The notes under the pieces are model-generated. The model did no database searches and was not told where the DNA came from. It saw only the letters and a program-made list of their open reading frames with translations. DNA of 53,151 nt, taken from assembly GCA_030690365.1 (NCBI GenBank), contig JAUYGX010000136.1:1-53151 (forward strand), in the 5' to 3' direction. The position numbers were made by a program, and so were the translations under genes. Each line of letters begins with the position of its first letter. Within the stretch, counting starts at the first letter, position 1. This document shows positions 24,172 through 32,471 of this stretch, piece by piece. This DNA comes from Bacteroidales bacterium (GTDB taxonomy: Bacteria > Bacteroidota > Bacteroidia > Bacteroidales > F082).

Positions 24172-25812
24172 TTACTTCATGAGCCTTCCAAATGAATCCA
24201 GAATAACAAACTCATTTGCAGGACTTATAGTTTTTGAGAGCGTAAGATATTCTTTTGCAGGGTTGGGATATACGAAGAGCTTATCCAACTTGCTTTTGTT
24301 TTGGTGAATGCCAACGTAATTGTCACCAAATCCATTGGGGTTTGTGATAAATGTGTTTCTAATTTCAGAGAGGTAGGTTTTAAGCAGGGCCACCGAATTT
24401 GAATCTGAAAAATCGCGTGCCGAAACAAAGGCCAGGTCTATGTTTTGTACGGAGTTCGCTTTGAAGGAAAATGGACCTGAAATAGCCACTCCACTTCTTT
24501 CGCCCGGAGGATTGGGAAAACCACCATTTCCGGTTTCATCGCTCCAGTTTGCATATACCGGGCAGGTTTGTCCGCCAACACCCCAATAGCAAGGATCGGA
24601 GTTTGCAGGTTGCGCAAATTTGCAGTGTACAACTGTTAGAGAGTCATCGCAAAATACCCGTGTATCCTGGCCATCAATATACTTACCCGATAGTATATTG
24701 TAATACTCCTGAGCTACGTGAGGTAAACCGAAGTTGTCGACATCATTGTTGATCCGCCTTGAACCAGTTAACCCAAGTCGTTCGTTGTCTACAATACCAT
24801 CACCAAATCCAATACCGTTAATACTGGCATCACAACCACCCGATGGGTCGTCCATGTTGTTTTCATTCATCAGTGGTCCGGCGAGCAAAGCCATGGCCTG
24901 CGCCGGTGGGTTGTTTCCATAACCGGATTCTCCTTCATCAAAACCGTCGCCATTGTATTGGTAGATGGCACCCAATTGTACTTCTGTGGCAAAATAGTCG
25001 TCTAAAAAATATCCAATGTCCATATCGGTGAAAGCGCCAATGTAAGTATCGTGATATTCATTATTGGAGCGGTTATAAATTTTGTAATTTACAAAAATGG
25101 TGTTACTGATGGCCTCACTTTCGGTTGAATTGAAAGCGTAAGCCATCCCATGAATTTCAAGGCCAAGGCTGTCACCCTTGCTTTCACTATGCTGTTTAAC
25201 ATCGTTAAAAATAAAGTAGATGCACTGATCACCTTTTATTAAGGGATAATCACCGTTCATGGGATTGTATATCTGATCGTTGTCAATATCAACGAAAGGA
25301 GCAAGATTGGCAGATTGATTTAGATTGATGTCGCCATGGCCCGGCCATGTGGCAATGTTTTCAGTGGGTATATATCCCCAGTCGCCGTAATGTTGAATGT
25401 GCCAGGCAATTTCCTCCGCGCTAAGTTTCCATACCTTGTTCCATTGATTGGCGGTTGTTTCACTGCAACTTACCAATCCATTTTCCATTGAAACAGGTCC
25501 ATTCCAGAAGTCATTTCCCACCAGGTTATAAAGTTCGCCTGAAAACCTCAGTTCATCATTCTGGTCAAGTCCTCCAATCCACAAAGTGGAGTTAAACATT
25601 GTGTGTTTGCTGCTTCCTATCGGGAACTCAAACCCCAACTCATAATCACTGGTATCTGTTGCCCGGTTAAAAAGGTTTCCATTTGCATTGATGTTGGCCT
25701 TGATATTATTGATGTCAAGACTTGCTTTTTCAAAAGTAATGGAATTGTTTTTTTGTGAGAAAACACATTGACTCAAGGTCAATAAAAAGGAGAGTGTAAT
25801 TATTTGTTTCAT
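24172..25812 (-). CDS. T9SS cargo protein with interrupted sorting domain
   Basis: A 546-residue exported protein with a signal peptide (residues 1-19) and a long extracellular region resembling secreted Bacteroidota surface proteins. It contains SGRLYNLVGNDFWNGP-like segments and several acidic, calcium-type loops (VDIDNDQIYNPMNGDYP, TDMDIGYFLDD). The C-terminus starts a type A T9SS sorting domain (KLFVYPNPAKEYLTL, then FVILDSFGRLMK) but ends at a TAA. The rest of the domain follows in frame at 24061-24171; without the stop the protein would have 583 residues. As it stands, surface export by T9SS would probably fail. The stop may be a real mutation, a readthrough site or a sequencing error. 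A TAACTTTG -7 box lies at 25845-25838. Confidence 0.83.
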   Translation of the reverse strand: MKQIITLSFLLTLSQCVFSQKNNSITFEKASLDINNIKANINANGNLFNRATDTSDYELGFEFPIGSSKHTMFNSTLWIGGLDQNDELRFSGELYNLVGNDFWNGPVSMENGLVSCSETTANQWNKVWKLSAEEIAWHIQHYGDWGYIPTENIATWPGHGDINLNQSANLAPFVDIDNDQIYNPMNGDYPLIKGDQCIYFIFNDVKQHSESKGDSLGLEIHGMAYAFNSTESEAISNTIFVNYKIYNRSNNEYHDTYIGAFTDMDIGYFLDDYFATEVQLGAIYQYNGDGFDEGESGYGNNPPAQAMALLAGPLMNENNMDDPSGGCDASINGIGFGDGIVDNERLGLTGSRRINNDVDNFGLPHVAQEYYNILSGKYIDGQDTRVFCDDSLTVVHCKFAQPANSDPCYWGVGGQTCPVYANWSDETGNGGFPNPPGERSGVAISGPFSFKANSVQNIDLAFVSARDFSDSNSVALLKTYLSEIRNTFITNPNGFGDNYVGIHQNKSKLDKLFVYPNPAKEYLTLSKTISPANEFVILDSFGRLMK

Positions 25813-26035
25813 AATACCAGGTAATTTTGAATGGATACAAAGTTAAACCATAATCGTTATTTAAACTAATAAATAAATAATTCATATTTAATATTATAGA
25901 CGAAGTTAAACCGTCATTTGTTTGCTCAAAGCCCCAAAAAAAATCGGAAATTCATACTTTAGAACAAGCAGTAAGCATAAATTAAATGGGGCACACATTT
26001 TAAGCTCTATTTTTGCCGCGCAAAACCAAATTGAT

Positions 26036-26245
26036 ATGAAAAAAATTTTACCCTTTATAGGATTGATGTTCTTGACAATTAATACGTTAGCACAGGAAAA
26101 AGCGAAAGAATCCCGGGTTAAAGTAAGTGGCTTTGCGAATTACAGTTTGTTTTACGATACCCGGGAAAATATAGCCGCTGGAGATGGTCTTTTTGTGCTG
26201 TATCCCAAACCTGAAAACAGGGTCAACGAATTACCTTCGACATAA
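26036..26245 (+). pseudogene. Truncated outer-membrane protein gene (N-terminus only)
   Basis: From the ATG at 26036, a good signal peptide (MKKILPFIGLMFLTINTLAQ) precedes a first beta-strand and loop, VSGFANYSLFYDTRENIAAG, then LFVLYPKPENRVNE, and the frame stops after 69 codons. The segment resembles the first strand of Bacteroidota outer-membrane beta-barrel proteins of several hundred residues (SG...YDTRQ...YPKP). The barrel is missing. The 5' part of the longer open frame (25922-26035) is leader DNA with a -7-like TATTTTTG at 26008-26015. Confidence 0.6.
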
Positions 26246-26348
26246 AGTTCTTTTTTTAATAAACTTTATCCCTGTTTGATATAAATATTTTTATATCTTT
26301 GCAGCCCTTAAAAATAGTATTAATTAAAAAGAAAGTAAGGTATTAGCT

Positions 26349-26546
26349 ATGATTATCATTCCTGTTAAAGAGGGTGAAAACATCGACAGAGCCCTAAAAC
26401 GTTACAAACGTAAATTTGAAAAAACTGGTGCAATGCGTGAGCTGCGTGCCCGTCAGCGCTTCGATAAACCTTCCGTTGTAAATCGTGAACAAAAACTCAA
26501 AGCCATTTACGTTCAATCGCTCCGTCAGGCTGATATGGGTTTATAA
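26349..26546 (+). CDS. rpsU: 30S ribosomal protein S21
   Basis: A 65-residue basic protein (MIIIPVKEGENIDRALKRYK, then KFEKTGAMRELRARQRFDKP), the normal S21 of Bacteroidota. In this phylum the S21/S18/anti-SD environment is linked to weak use of Shine-Dalgarno sequences (family knowledge). A TATCTTTG -7 box at 26294-26301 precedes it by 47 bp, with a TTTG 15 bp upstream instead of 19. A terminator that also carries the xerC/D promoter follows. Confidence 0.95.
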   Translation: MIIIPVKEGENIDRALKRYKRKFEKTGAMRELRARQRFDKPSVVNREQKLKAIYVQSLRQADMGL

Positions 26547-26567
26547 ACCTGTTTAAGGAAAATTAAT

Positions 26568-26630
26568 AGAAGAAACTTTGAATCCGGGATAATTTAACTT
26601 ATCTTTGGTTCAGAGTTTCTTCTTTTTTTT
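26568..26630 (+). terminator. rpsU terminator
   Basis: AGAAGAAACTTTGAA (26568-26582) pairs with TTCAGAGTTTCTTCT (26609-26623) with one mismatch and is followed by a run of T. The 26-nt loop contains promoter elements for the next gene. Confidence 0.8.
26577..26607 (+). promoter_or_regulatory. xerC/D promoter inside rpsU terminator
   Basis: TTTG at 26577-26580, exactly 19 bp, then TATCTTTG at 26600-26607: a perfect match to the Bacteroidota consensus. The -33 box lies in the 5' arm of the terminator stem and the -7 box in the loop. The expected start of transcription falls near 26613, some 22 bp before the recombinase start codon. Confidence 0.75.
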
Positions 26631-26635
26631 TGCTG

Positions 26636-27526
26636 ATGACAATAGCTAAATTTATTCAATACATTCAAGTAGAAAAGCGATATTCAGGACATACCATTAC
26701 TGCCTATCGCAATGACCTGGAGTCATATAGCAAGTTTCTGTTATCACACTACGAACTTTCTGATCCCGAAAAGGCCACCCGCGACATGATCAGGTCGTGG
26801 GTAATTGATATGAAGAGTGAGGGCTTTACTGCTAATTCTGTCAATCGAAAACTCAGCACCCTGAAATCTTATTATCATTTTCTTCGCAGGCAGGGACTTA
26901 TTCATGAGAATCCGGTAAAAACCATCCTTTCGCTTAAAAAGCCGAAACCATTACCTGTTTATGTTGATGAAGAGCAGCTTTCTAAAAAACTGGATGAAAG
27001 CTCACTTCTTGCAGATAGTTTCCCTTTGGTTCGCGATCATCTGGTGATAGAATTGTTGTACGCAACAGGTATGCGCAGAAGCGAATTAACAGCACTTCGC
27101 GGTACTTCAATTGATGTTGGTCAGAGTACAATTAAAGTCCGGGGTAAACGAAATAAAGAACGTATTGTTCCGTTATCAAAACAGATGTTGGATCAAATAC
27201 TGGTTTATTTGGAAATGAAGAGGACTACTTTCGGAAGCGATAATGATTATCTGATTGTAACCAACCGGGGCCAGAAGGCCTATCCTGAATTAATTTATCA
27301 CATTGCACAACGAACACTTGAAGGAGTTTCCTCACAACGGAAAAGCCCGCATGTGCTCCGCCACAGTTTTGCCACCCACATGCTTAACCGGGGTGCCGAA
27401 CTCAACACCATTAAGGAATTGCTTGGGCATGCCAGTCTGGCGGCCACCCAGGTATATACCCACAGCACCATCGAACAATTAAAGACTATTTATCACGATG
27501 CCCATCCAAGGGCCAAACTTAAATAA
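26636..27526 (+). CDS. Tyrosine recombinase XerC/XerD
   Basis: A 296-residue site-specific recombinase of the Xer type, which resolves chromosome dimers at dif. The N-terminal SAM-like core-binding domain (residues 1-85, YSGHTITAYRNDLESYSKF) is followed by the catalytic domain with Arg in YATGMRRSELTAL, Lys in the VRGKRNKERIVPL hairpin, HxxR in HVLRHSFATHML, His in LLGHASLAATQVYTH and Tyr in QVYTHST. All six catalytic positions are present. The ATG at 26636 is preferred over the TTG at 26630. Conserved housekeeping neighbours (rpsU, hpf, tuf) point to the chromosomal Xer protein rather than a phage integrase; C and D cannot be told apart here. Confidence 0.92.
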   Translation: MTIAKFIQYIQVEKRYSGHTITAYRNDLESYSKFLLSHYELSDPEKATRDMIRSWVIDMKSEGFTANSVNRKLSTLKSYYHFLRRQGLIHENPVKTILSLKKPKPLPVYVDEEQLSKKLDESSLLADSFPLVRDHLVIELLYATGMRRSELTALRGTSIDVGQSTIKVRGKRNKERIVPLSKQMLDQILVYLEMKRTTFGSDNDYLIVTNRGQKAYPELIYHIAQRTLEGVSSQRKSPHVLRHSFATHMLNRGAELNTIKELLGHASLAATQVYTHSTIEQLKTIYHDAHPRAKLK

Positions 27527-27539
27527 TGGAGGATTGATT

Positions 27540-27836
27540 ATGAAAGTTAACATCACCTCGGTTCATTTTAAAACCGACACCAAATTGGAAACCTTCATCG
27601 AAAAGAAAGTTGAAAAGCTTTCAGGACTCTATGAGGGAGTAATTGGAACAGAAGTCACGCTTAAGCTCGACAAGGCGGAGACCAAAGAGAACAAGATTGC
27701 AGAAATACGGATGCAAATACCCGGTTACGACTTATATGCCAAGAAGCAAAGTAAGACCTTTGAGGAGGCCGCTGACATTGCTATCGATGCGCTAAAGAAG
27801 CAGTTAGAGAAGCATAAAGGACGTTTGAAAAAATAA
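27540..27836 (+). CDS. hpf: Ribosome hibernation-promoting factor, short form
   Basis: A 98-residue HPF/YfiA-family protein (MKVNITSVHFKTDTKLETFI ... LEKHKGRLKK) that binds the 30S decoding and P-site region in stationary phase. Only the N-terminal S30AE domain is present, so it is the short type. Start ATG at 27540 follows a clear GGAGG 8 bp upstream; the longer frame from 27498 overlaps the recombinase and lacks support. The gene is 13 bp downstream of xerC/D and ends before a terminator at 27890. Confidence 0.94.
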   Translation: MKVNITSVHFKTDTKLETFIEKKVEKLSGLYEGVIGTEVTLKLDKAETKENKIAEIRMQIPGYDLYAKKQSKTFEEAADIAIDALKKQLEKHKGRLKK

Positions 27837-27858
27837 TTTGATTTTTTATTACAATTTC

Positions 27859-27890
27859 TTTGGTAGTTAAATCTAAAGTATATATTTTTG
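27859..27890 (+). promoter_or_regulatory. Promoter of tRNA-tuf operon
   Basis: TTTG at 27859-27862, a 20-bp spacer, and TATTTTTG at 27883-27890. It precedes four tRNA genes and tuf. The last base of the -7 box is the first base of the hpf terminator stem. Confidence 0.6.
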
Positions 27891-27923
27891 CAGACCTTTT
27901 TAAACAGGGGTCTGCATTTTTTT
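27890..27923 (+). terminator. hpf terminator
   Basis: A 7-bp stem, GCAGACC (27890-27896) with GGTCTGC (27909-27915), then ATTTTTTTT. It abuts the tRNA operon promoter, repeating the overlap of terminator and promoter seen at rpsU-xerC/D. Confidence 0.7.
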
Positions 27924-27984
27924 GCAGGGTTAGTTCAGACAGTAATGATGATCAAGATAACAACGAATTGTTTGATTGAGTAGT

Positions 27985-28058
27985 GCCAGTATAGCTCAGT
28001 TGGCCAGAGCAGCTGATTTGTAATCAGCTGGTCGGGGGTTCGAATCCCTCTACTGGCT
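27985..28058 (+). tRNA. tRNA-Thr (TGT)
   Basis: A full cloverleaf: acceptor arms GCCAGTA/TACTGGC, D-arm with GCTCAGTTGGCCAGAGC, anticodon loop TTTGTAA (anticodon TGT, Thr) and T-loop GGTTCGAATCC. It is first in a four-tRNA cluster ahead of tuf. Confidence 0.95.
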
Positions 28059-28080
28059 CAGTTCGTAAATATGTTGAAAT

Positions 28081-28162
28081 GGGGAGATACCGAAGCGGTC
28101 AAACGGGGCAGACTGTAAATCTGTTGGCTCAGCCTTCGGAGGTTCGAATCCTCCTCTCCCCA
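28081..28162 (+). tRNA. tRNA-Tyr (GTA)
   Basis: An 82-nt type II tRNA with acceptor GGGGAGA/TCTCCCC, anticodon loop CTGTAAA (GTA, Tyr), a long variable arm (TGGCTCAGCCTTCGGA region) and T-loop GGTTCGAATCC. The discriminator base is A, as expected for Tyr. Confidence 0.95.
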
Positions 28163-28269
28163 CAATTAGGCAAAAAGGCTAAAGGAAAGAAGCCGGAGTT
28201 AAGGTAGAAGCAAGGGCAGTAATGGCTTGCTAAAATTTTTTCTTTATTTTTTTTCTTTTTTCTTGAAAA

Positions 28270-28342
28270 GCGGGAATAGCTCATTTGGTAGAGCGACAGC
28301 CTTCCAAGCTGTAGGTGGTCGGTTCGAGCCCGATTTCCCGCT
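28270..28342 (+). tRNA. tRNA-Gly (TCC)
   Basis: Acceptor GCGGGAA/TTTCCCGC, anticodon stem GACAGC...GCTGT with loop CTTCCAA giving anticodon TCC (Gly), T-loop GGTTCGAGCCC. A CCA follows the discriminator in the DNA at 28343-28345, unlike the neighbouring tRNA genes. Confidence 0.95.
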
Positions 28343-28350
28343 CCAATTTT

Positions 28351-28422
28351 GCCGGGGTAGCTCAGGGGTAGAGCGCTTCCTTGGTAAGGAAGAGGTCATG
28401 AGTTCAATTCTCATCCTCGGCT
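28351..28422 (+). tRNA. tRNA-Thr (GGT)
   Basis: Acceptor GCCGGGG/CCTCGGC, anticodon stem CTTCC/GGAAG with loop TTGGTAA (GGT, Thr), T-loop AGTTCAATTCT. It ends 68 bp before tuf, the conserved arrangement in many bacteria. Confidence 0.95.
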
Positions 28423-28490
28423 CGTTTTTATTAAGATCTATTGAAACTAGAAGAATACGAATCTCATTTAAATTAAAATAAGTTATTGAT

Positions 28491-29678
28491 ATGGCTAAAG
28501 CAAAATTCGACCGTTCCAAACCACACGTAAATATTGGAACAATTGGACACGTTGACCACGGCAAAACGACTTTGACAGCCGCTATTACGCTTTCCTTACA
28601 AGCTGATGGTTTGGCTGAATTTGCGTCTTTTGATTCCATCGACAACGCTCCTGAAGAAAGAGAAAGAGGTATTACTATTAATACTGCTCACGTTGAATAC
28701 TCGACGAAAAATCGTCACTATGCTCACGTTGACTGTCCCGGTCACGCTGACTACGTTAAAAATATGGTTACTGGTGCTGCCCAGATGGACGGTGCTATTA
28801 TCGTTGTTGCTGCCACCGATGGTCCTATGCCTCAAACCCGTGAGCACATCCTGCTCGCTCGTCAGGTAGGTGTACCACGTTTGGTTGTGTTTATGAACAA
28901 AGTTGACATGGTTGACGACGAAGAGTTGCTCGAACTTGTTGAAATGGAAATCAGAGACCTGTTGACCTTCTATGAATTTGATGGTGAAAATACACCTGTA
29001 ATTCAAGGATCAGCTCTTGGCGCTTTGAACCAGGAACCAAAGTGGGTTGAAAAAATCCACGAATTGATGGATGCTTGTGATACATGGATTCCACTTCCAA
29101 CCCGTGATCAGGACAAACCATTCCTGATGCCTGTTGAAGATGTGTTTTCAATTACCGGTCGTGGTACTGTTGCTACCGGTAGAATTGAAACAGGTATTAT
29201 CCATACCGGTGACGCTGTTGATATTATTGGTATGGGTGCCGAAAAACTGAAATCAGTTGTAACTGGTGTTGAAATGTTCCGCAAAATCCTTGATGAAGGA
29301 CAAGCTGGTGACAATGCTGGTCTGTTGCTCCGTGGTATTGATAAGGACAGTATCCGTCGTGGTATGGTTATTATTAAACCAGGTAGCGTTACTCCTCACA
29401 AAAACATCAAAGCTGAGGTTTATATCCTGAAAAAAGAAGAAGGTGGCCGTCACACTCCATTCCACAACAAATACCGTCCTCAGTTCTACTTCCGTACAAC
29501 TGACGTAACCGGAGAAATTATGCTTCCGGACGGTGTTGAAATGGTAATGCCAGGCGACAACCTCACTGTTGAGATTCGTTTGATTTCTGAAATCGCCATG
29601 AACAAAGGTCTTCGCTTCGCTATTCGTGAAGGTGGTCGTACCGTTGGTGCAGGTCAGGTAACAGAAATTATTGACTAA
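28491..29678 (+). CDS. tuf: Elongation factor Tu
   Basis: A 395-residue GTPase that brings aminoacyl-tRNA to the ribosome. Visible G-motifs are GHVDHGKT (G1), the RGITI switch I Thr (G2), DCPGHADYV (G3), NKVDM (G4) and SAL (G5), followed by domains II and III ending [15 protein letters not shown]. Length and motifs are normal. It is the protein gene of the tRNA cluster operon and is followed by a strong terminator and tRNA-Trp. Confidence 0.98.
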   Translation: MAKAKFDRSKPHVNIGTIGHVDHGKTTLTAAITLSLQADGLAEFASFDSIDNAPEERERGITINTAHVEYSTKNRHYAHVDCPGHADYVKNMVTGAAQMDGAIIVVAATDGPMPQTREHILLARQVGVPRLVVFMNKVDMVDDEELLELVEMEIRDLLTFYEFDGENTPVIQGSALGALNQEPKWVEKIHELMDACDTWIPLPTRDQDKPFLMPVEDVFSITGRGTVATGRIETGIIHTGDAVDIIGMGAEKLKSVVTGVEMFRKILDEGQAGDNAGLLLRGIDKDSIRRGMVIIKPGSVTPHKNIKAEVYILKKEEGGRHTPFHNKYRPQFYFRTTDVTGEIMLPDGVEMVMPGDNLTVEIRLISEIAMNKGLRFAIREGGRTVGAGQVTEIID

Positions 29679-29705
29679 TCCTGGAATAAAATAATATTTA
29701 TGGAA

Positions 29706-29745
29706 AAAACCGAAGGAACTCAAATTTGGAGTGCCTTCGGTTTTG
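29706..29745 (+). terminator. tuf terminator
   Basis: An 11-bp perfect stem, AAAACCGAAGG (29706-29716) with CCTTCGGTTTT (29734-29744). The A-tract and T-tract on either side make it usable in both directions. Confidence 0.8.
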
Positions 29746-29752
29746 ACCTCAC

Positions 29753-29825
29753 ACGGGTGTAGCTCAATTGGTAGAGTGGCGGTCTCCAAAACCGTAGGTT
29801 GTGGGTTCGACTCCTACCACCCGTG
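29753..29825 (+). tRNA. tRNA-Trp (CCA)
   Basis: Acceptor ACGGGTG/CACCCGT, anticodon loop CTCCAAA (CCA, Trp), T-loop GGTTCGACTCC and discriminator G. It sits between tuf and secE, the standard bacterial position. Confidence 0.96.
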
Positions 29826-29843
29826 CAGATTAAAACATCTCAA

Positions 29844-30041
29844 ATGGCAAAGTTCAGTATCAGCAACTATTTTAAAGAAAGTTACGAAGAGTGGATGCAT
29901 AAAGTATCCTGGCCAACATGGAGTGAGCTGCAGAATAGCGCAATCGTAGTATCCGTTGCTTCCCTTATAATCGCAATTGTGGTTTATCTGATGGATATTT
30001 CGTTTTCCAGCGTATTGGAACGTTTTTACGGGTTATTTTAA
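29844..30041 (+). CDS. secE: Preprotein translocase subunit SecE
   Basis: A 65-residue single-span protein. The cytoplasmic amphipathic segment FKESYEEWMHKVSWPTWSEL, containing the conserved KVSWPT motif, precedes one membrane helix (about residues 33-55). This is the short form of SecE. It starts 18 bp after tRNA-Trp at the ATG at 29844; the longer frame from 29799 would begin inside the tRNA. Confidence 0.95.
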   Translation: MAKFSISNYFKESYEEWMHKVSWPTWSELQNSAIVVSVASLIIAIVVYLMDISFSSVLERFYGLF

Positions 30042-30122
30042 CCTGTAATTTGGTTCAGTACGATAGCTGTTCTATTTTATTATATATAATTAACTGTTTA
30101 TAACTAATCACAACACACCTGC

Positions 30123-30671
30123 ATGATGATCGAGCAATCAGGAAAAAAATGGTACGTTGTTAGAGCGATTAGTGGTAAAGAGAAAAAGGTGAAAGAATAC
30201 CTGGAGAGTGAGATTAATAATCTTAAACTTCAGGATTATATTAGCCAGGTTCTCATTCCCACCGAAAAAGTCTATCAAATCCGTAAGGGAAAAAAAGTGA
30301 GCAAAGAGCGTAACTATTTTCCCGGTTATGTCCTGATTGAAGCAGAGTTGTCGGGAGAAATTCCGCACATCATCAAAAATGTACCCAATGTTCTTGGATT
30401 TCTGGGCGCGCATGGCGAGCCCGAACCTATCAGGGCTTCTGAGGTAAAACGGATTCTTGGTAAAGTTGACGAACTGGCCGAATTGGGCGAAGAAGTTAAT
30501 ATTCCTTATATAATAGGGGAAACCGTAACCGTCGTCGATGGACCTTTTAATAGTTTCAGCGGTGTTATCGAAGAAATCAACGAGGAGAAAAAGAAGCTCA
30601 AAGTCATGGTGAAAATTTTTGGTAGAAAAACACCTCTGGAGTTGGGATTCATGCAAGTGGAAAAGGAATAG
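30123..30671 (+). CDS. nusG: Transcription antitermination factor NusG
   Basis: A 182-residue RNA polymerase-associated elongation factor. The NGN domain (KWYVVRAISGKEKKVKEYLE ... NYFPGYVLIEAEL ... VPNVLGFLG) is followed by a KOW domain (GETVTVVDGPFNSFSGVIEE). It couples RNA polymerase to the ribosome and Rho. Two tandem ATG codons (30123 and 30126) are both possible starts. It lies 81 bp after secE and 36 bp before rplK. Confidence 0.97.
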   Translation: MMIEQSGKKWYVVRAISGKEKKVKEYLESEINNLKLQDYISQVLIPTEKVYQIRKGKKVSKERNYFPGYVLIEAELSGEIPHIIKNVPNVLGFLGAHGEPEPIRASEVKRILGKVDELAELGEEVNIPYIIGETVTVVDGPFNSFSGVIEEINEEKKKLKVMVKIFGRKTPLELGFMQVEKE

Positions 30672-30707
30672 TGTAGACGTAATCAAAATTTTAAACGTTG
30701 GTTTAAA

Positions 30708-31151
30708 ATGGCAAAAGAAATCAGTGGATTAATTAAACTACAGATTAAGGGGGCGGCCGCAAATCCATCTCCACCCGTAGGACCGGCATTGGGTGCCAAA
30801 GGGGTAAATATCATGGAGTTCTGTAAACAGTTTAATGCTCGTACGCAGGAGCAGGCCGGTAAGGTTACTCCTGTGATCATTACTGTTTATAAGGACAAAT
30901 CCTTCGACTTTATCATCAAAACACCCCCGGTAGCAGTTCAGATTATGGAAATAGCTAAATTGAAAAAAGGCTCCTCTGAACCAAACCGCGACAAGGTCGC
31001 TACCATTACCTGGGAACAGGTGAAAGACATCGCAGAAGGGAAAATGAAAGACTTAAATGCTTTCACGATCGAATCAGCGATGACAATGGTAGCCGGCACA
31101 GCCAGAAGTATGGGCGTGAGAGTGAAAGGCGAAATCCCTTCTAATGTTTAA
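30708..31151 (+). CDS. rplK: 50S ribosomal protein L11
   Basis: A 147-residue protein with the Pro-rich N-terminal domain ([20 protein letters not shown]) that forms the GTPase-associated centre and thiostrepton site, and a C-terminal rRNA-binding domain ending in [14 protein letters not shown]. Normal length. First gene of the rplKAJL set. Confidence 0.97.
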   Translation: MAKEISGLIKLQIKGAAANPSPPVGPALGAKGVNIMEFCKQFNARTQEQAGKVTPVIITVYKDKSFDFIIKTPPVAVQIMEIAKLKKGSSEPNRDKVATITWEQVKDIAEGKMKDLNAFTIESAMTMVAGTARSMGVRVKGEIPSNV

Positions 31152-31178
31152 ATACAAATCTGTTAACAGGAGAAGAAT

Positions 31179-31880
31179 ATGGCAAAATTGACCAAAAAAC
31201 ACAAAGAAGCTTTAGCCAAATTCGAAAAAAATAAAGAGTACTCCTTGGCAGAAGCGGTTGAAGTTGTAAGGAACATTTCCTATACAAAGTTCGACCCTTC
31301 AGTAGATGTTAGCGTTAGACTAGGCGTTGACCCGCGTAAAGCGAACCAAATGGTTCGTGGTTCTGTAACCCTGCCTCACGGTACGGGTAAAGATGTTCGG
31401 GTTCTCGTACTTTGTACACCTGACAAAGAGGAGGAAGCTAAAGCAGCAGGAGCCGACTATGTTGGTCTGGACGAGTATGTTCAGAAAATCAAAGACGGCT
31501 GGACTGATATTGATGTGGTTATTACTATGCCCAGTGTGATGGCTAAGGTAGGTGCCTTAGGTAGGATTTTAGGCCCCAGGGGCTTAATGCCTAACCCTAA
31601 AACAGGTACTGTTACTATGGAAGTTGGTGAAGCCGTTAAGGCTTCGAAAGCTGGTAAAATCGACTTTAAAGTTGATAAGTATGGTATTATTCACTCGAGT
31701 ATCGGTAAACTAGGTTTTACAAGCGATAAAATTATTGACAACGCTCACGAGCTTGTCTCTACGATTATCAAGCTTAAGCCCTCATCGGCAAAAGGAACTT
31801 ACGTAAAAAGTATTTTCTTGTCGAGTACTATGAGTCCCGGTGTAAAAATTGACGTTAAATCAGTAACCACTGCAGGTTAA
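31179..31880 (+). CDS. rplA: 50S ribosomal protein L1
   Basis: A 233-residue L1-stalk protein with [40 protein letters not shown] and the [17 protein letters not shown] signature. In other bacteria L1 represses the rplKA mRNA; an L1 target in the leader cannot be confirmed by eye here. It follows rplK by 27 bp and precedes rplJ by 12 bp. Confidence 0.97.
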   Translation: MAKLTKKHKEALAKFEKNKEYSLAEAVEVVRNISYTKFDPSVDVSVRLGVDPRKANQMVRGSVTLPHGTGKDVRVLVLCTPDKEEEAKAAGADYVGLDEYVQKIKDGWTDIDVVITMPSVMAKVGALGRILGPRGLMPNPKTGTVTMEVGEAVKASKAGKIDFKVDKYGIIHSSIGKLGFTSDKIIDNAHELVSTIIKLKPSSAKGTYVKSIFLSSTMSPGVKIDVKSVTTAG

Positions 31881-31892
31881 AATTCAGGAACT

Positions 31893-32414
31893 ATGAGAAA
31901 AGAAGAAAAAAAAGTACTCATTGAGTCCTTAACTCAGCAGTTGAAAGATAACAACAATTTCTATTTAACTGATATCTCTACATTAAATGCGGAGGCCACC
32001 AGCAACCTCAGAAGGTTAAGTTTTAAAAGCGACATTAAAATTACTGTCGTTAAAAACACCCTGCTGAGAAAAGCCATGGAAAATGTCGATAGAGATTTTT
32101 CAGGACTTTATCCTGCTGTAAAAGGCCAAACAGCTATTATGTTCAGTGAAGCAGGTAATGCACCTGCCATCATGATTAAGGATTACAGAAAGAAAAGTAC
32201 TTACCCCATCCTTAAAGCCGCCTTCATCGAAGAAACGGTTTATTTGGGCGATAACCAACTGGACTTCCTGATTTCTATTAAATCAAAGAATGAACTGATT
32301 GGCGATTTGATCGCATTGCTGCAGTCACCTGCTAAAAATGTGATTTCTGCACTTCAATCCGGCGGACAAAAGTTATCCGGAATTCTGGAAACCCTAAGCG
32401 AAAAAGGGGAGTAA
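31893..32414 (+). CDS. rplJ: 50S ribosomal protein L10
   Basis: A 173-residue stalk base protein (MRKEEKKVLIESLTQQLKD, with VVKNTLLRKAM and YPAVKGQTAIMFS) whose C-terminal helix (ISALQSGGQKLSGILETLSE) binds L7/L12 dimers. Normal length. In other bacteria the L10-L12 complex regulates its own mRNA. Confidence 0.96.
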   Translation: MRKEEKKVLIESLTQQLKDNNNFYLTDISTLNAEATSNLRRLSFKSDIKITVVKNTLLRKAMENVDRDFSGLYPAVKGQTAIMFSEAGNAPAIMIKDYRKKSTYPILKAAFIEETVYLGDNQLDFLISIKSKNELIGDLIALLQSPAKNVISALQSGGQKLSGILETLSEKGE

Positions 32415-32471
32415 CAGCCTATATATTTGAGTTAAAGATTTATTATTCAGAACATTAAAAATTAAAATAAC

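Noticed and set aside
26636-27526. Phage or integron integrase
   Set aside because: Length, Xer-like motifs and a conserved housekeeping neighbourhood favour the chromosomal Xer recombinase.
28270-28345. Encoded CCA on tRNA-Gly as an anomaly
   Set aside because: The CCA is plausible by chance or mixed usage; the other tRNAs here rely on CCA addition and nothing else is odd about the gene.
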